Source: Rhodobacteraceae bacterium SB2 (lineage in GTDB: Bacteria > Pseudomonadota > Alphaproteobacteria > Rhodobacterales > Rhodobacteraceae). Taken from it: DNA of 64,000 bases. The position numbers and the translations under genes were made by a program. The notes beneath the pieces were generated by a model. That model searched no databases. It was not told the origin of the DNA and saw only the letters and a list, made by a program, of their open reading frames with translations. The stretch spans positions 186,001 through 250,000 of the forward strand of contig LGRT01000037.1 in assembly GCA_001642945.1 (NCBI GenBank). Reading direction: 5' to 3'. How positions within the stretch are numbered: the stretch's first letter is position 1; each line of letters begins with the position of its first letter. Shown piece by piece: positions 63,386 to 64,000 of the stretch.

Positions 63386-64000
63386 ATGGGCTTTCAGGCG
63401 AATTTATGTAAAGATTTAAAAGTCTTGGTCACGGCGGGTGGCAACGGGATTGGGCGGGTGATTGCGGAAAGTTTTGCCTCTTATGGTGCTAAGATCCATA
63501 TCTGCGACGCAGATAACGCAGCCTTGGCTGATGTGAAAGCCAGCCAACCCGAGTGGGGCCGCAGCCATTGCGATATCGCCTATGAAAAGCAGGTGGCGCG
63601 ATTATTTGAAGAGGCAAACACTGAAATGGGCGGCCTTGACGTTTTGGTGAACAACGCCGGCATTGCAGGCCCAACCGGCGCCATAGAAGATATTGAAAGC
63701 AGCAAATGGCGGGACACCGTGGATGTAAATCTCAATGGTCAATTTTACTGCACAAAATACGCGATGCCGTTGCTGAAGCGGTCTCAGAACGCCTCGATTA
63801 TCTGCATATCATCGGTTGCAGGGCGCTTAGGCTATGGCTATCGAACGCCCTATTCTGCCACCAAATGGGCCATCATTGGTTTGGTGAAAAGTTTGGCAAT
63901 CGAATTGGGCCCAAGCGGAATACGCGCCAACGCATTATTGCCGGGCATCGTCGAGGGCCCAAGAATGCAAAAAGTGATTGCTGATCGCGCCGCTGCGCTA
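63386..64000 (+). CDS. SDR-family oxidoreductase (partial, 3' end outside window)
   Basis: Classical short-chain dehydrogenase; 205 codons are visible with no stop before the edge. The NAD motif TAGGNGIGR at about 16-24, NNAGIAG near 92-98, and the catalytic Ser-Tyr-Lys in ISSVAG and YSATKWA are all present. ATG at 63386 lies 21 bp after the BKACE stop with AAGGAC upstream. It likely oxidises or reduces a hydroxyl in the same pathway as the dehydrogenase and BKACE; its actual substrate is unknown. Confidence 0.85.
   Translation, partial: MGFQANLCKDLKVLVTAGGNGIGRVIAESFASYGAKIHICDADNAALADVKASQPEWGRSHCDIAYEKQVARLFEEANTEMGGLDVLVNNAGIAGPTGAIEDIESSKWRDTVDVNLNGQFYCTKYAMPLLKRSQNASIICISSVAGRLGYGYRTPYSATKWAIIGLVKSLAIELGPSGIRANALLPGIVEGPRMQKVIADRAAAL

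Overview
The window looks like chromosome from a marine alphaproteobacterium of the Rhodobacterales (Roseobacter group). The inference rests on gene content and order: a SUV3-like helicase followed by an S4 protein, a 7Fe ferredoxin and CarD; CobT/CobS; a dimethylglycine-dehydrogenase-like enzyme; BKACE; duplicated Ugp-type ABC transporters; and moderate G+C. I cannot name a species. About 60 protein genes are supported. No complete RNA gene or CRISPR is seen, and there is no intact insertion sequence.

Layout. 1-14 kb is AT-richer and accessory in character: the arsenate-export pair GapDH-ArsJ (ArsJ cut by the window edge), an orphan PstS behind a Pho-box-like array, two EamA transporters, an acyl-CoA dehydrogenase, an AraC regulator, a four-domain FAD/GcvT demethylating dehydrogenase, a tRNA 3'-end fragment with gene debris (10.69-11.1 kb), a Bcr/CflA efflux pump and a gate-domain membrane protein. 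14-29 kb is a phosphorus/carbon scavenging block. A seven-gene minus-strand operon (ABC ATPase, binding protein, two permeases, sugar-phosphate isomerase, DeoR regulator, metallophosphoesterase) stands back to back with an HAD phosphatase and a LysR gene, followed by ugpB-A-E-C-Q. 29-45 kb is mostly housekeeping: metY, a SIMPL protein, a 942-residue membrane protein with a (GCAGAT)4(ACAGAT)8 microsatellite, cobT/cobS, carD, fdxA, an S4 protein, the SUV3-like helicase, and a ligase-associated exonuclease/ATP-dependent DNA ligase pair. 45-64 kb holds pepF, a periplasmic glutathione peroxidase, two alpha/beta hydrolases, thrS, a bufferin (bufABC-doxX) operon, an ArsC/Spx-like gene, a cold-shock gene, metR/metF, a membrane-anchored NYN-type nuclease candidate, and a 3-hydroxyacid dehydrogenase-BKACE-SDR operon running off the right edge.

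How genes cooperate. GapDH would make 1-arseno-3-phosphoglycerate and ArsJ would export it, while PstS imports phosphate under starvation. The two Ugp-like systems with UgpQ, the metallophosphoesterase and the HAD phosphatase are a plausible route from glycerophosphodiesters to phosphate and glycerol. MetR probably controls metF through a perfect TGAA-N5-TTCA site. The dehydrogenase-BKACE pair should oxidise and then cleave a 3-hydroxy acid.

The most striking observation is the bufferin operon, which appears to be decaying at three independent places: BufA seems to lack one of its expected four cysteines, BufC is frameshifted near its end, and DoxX has an in-frame TGA where the family normally has Trp. 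All family assignments come from reading the sequence; no database search was run.
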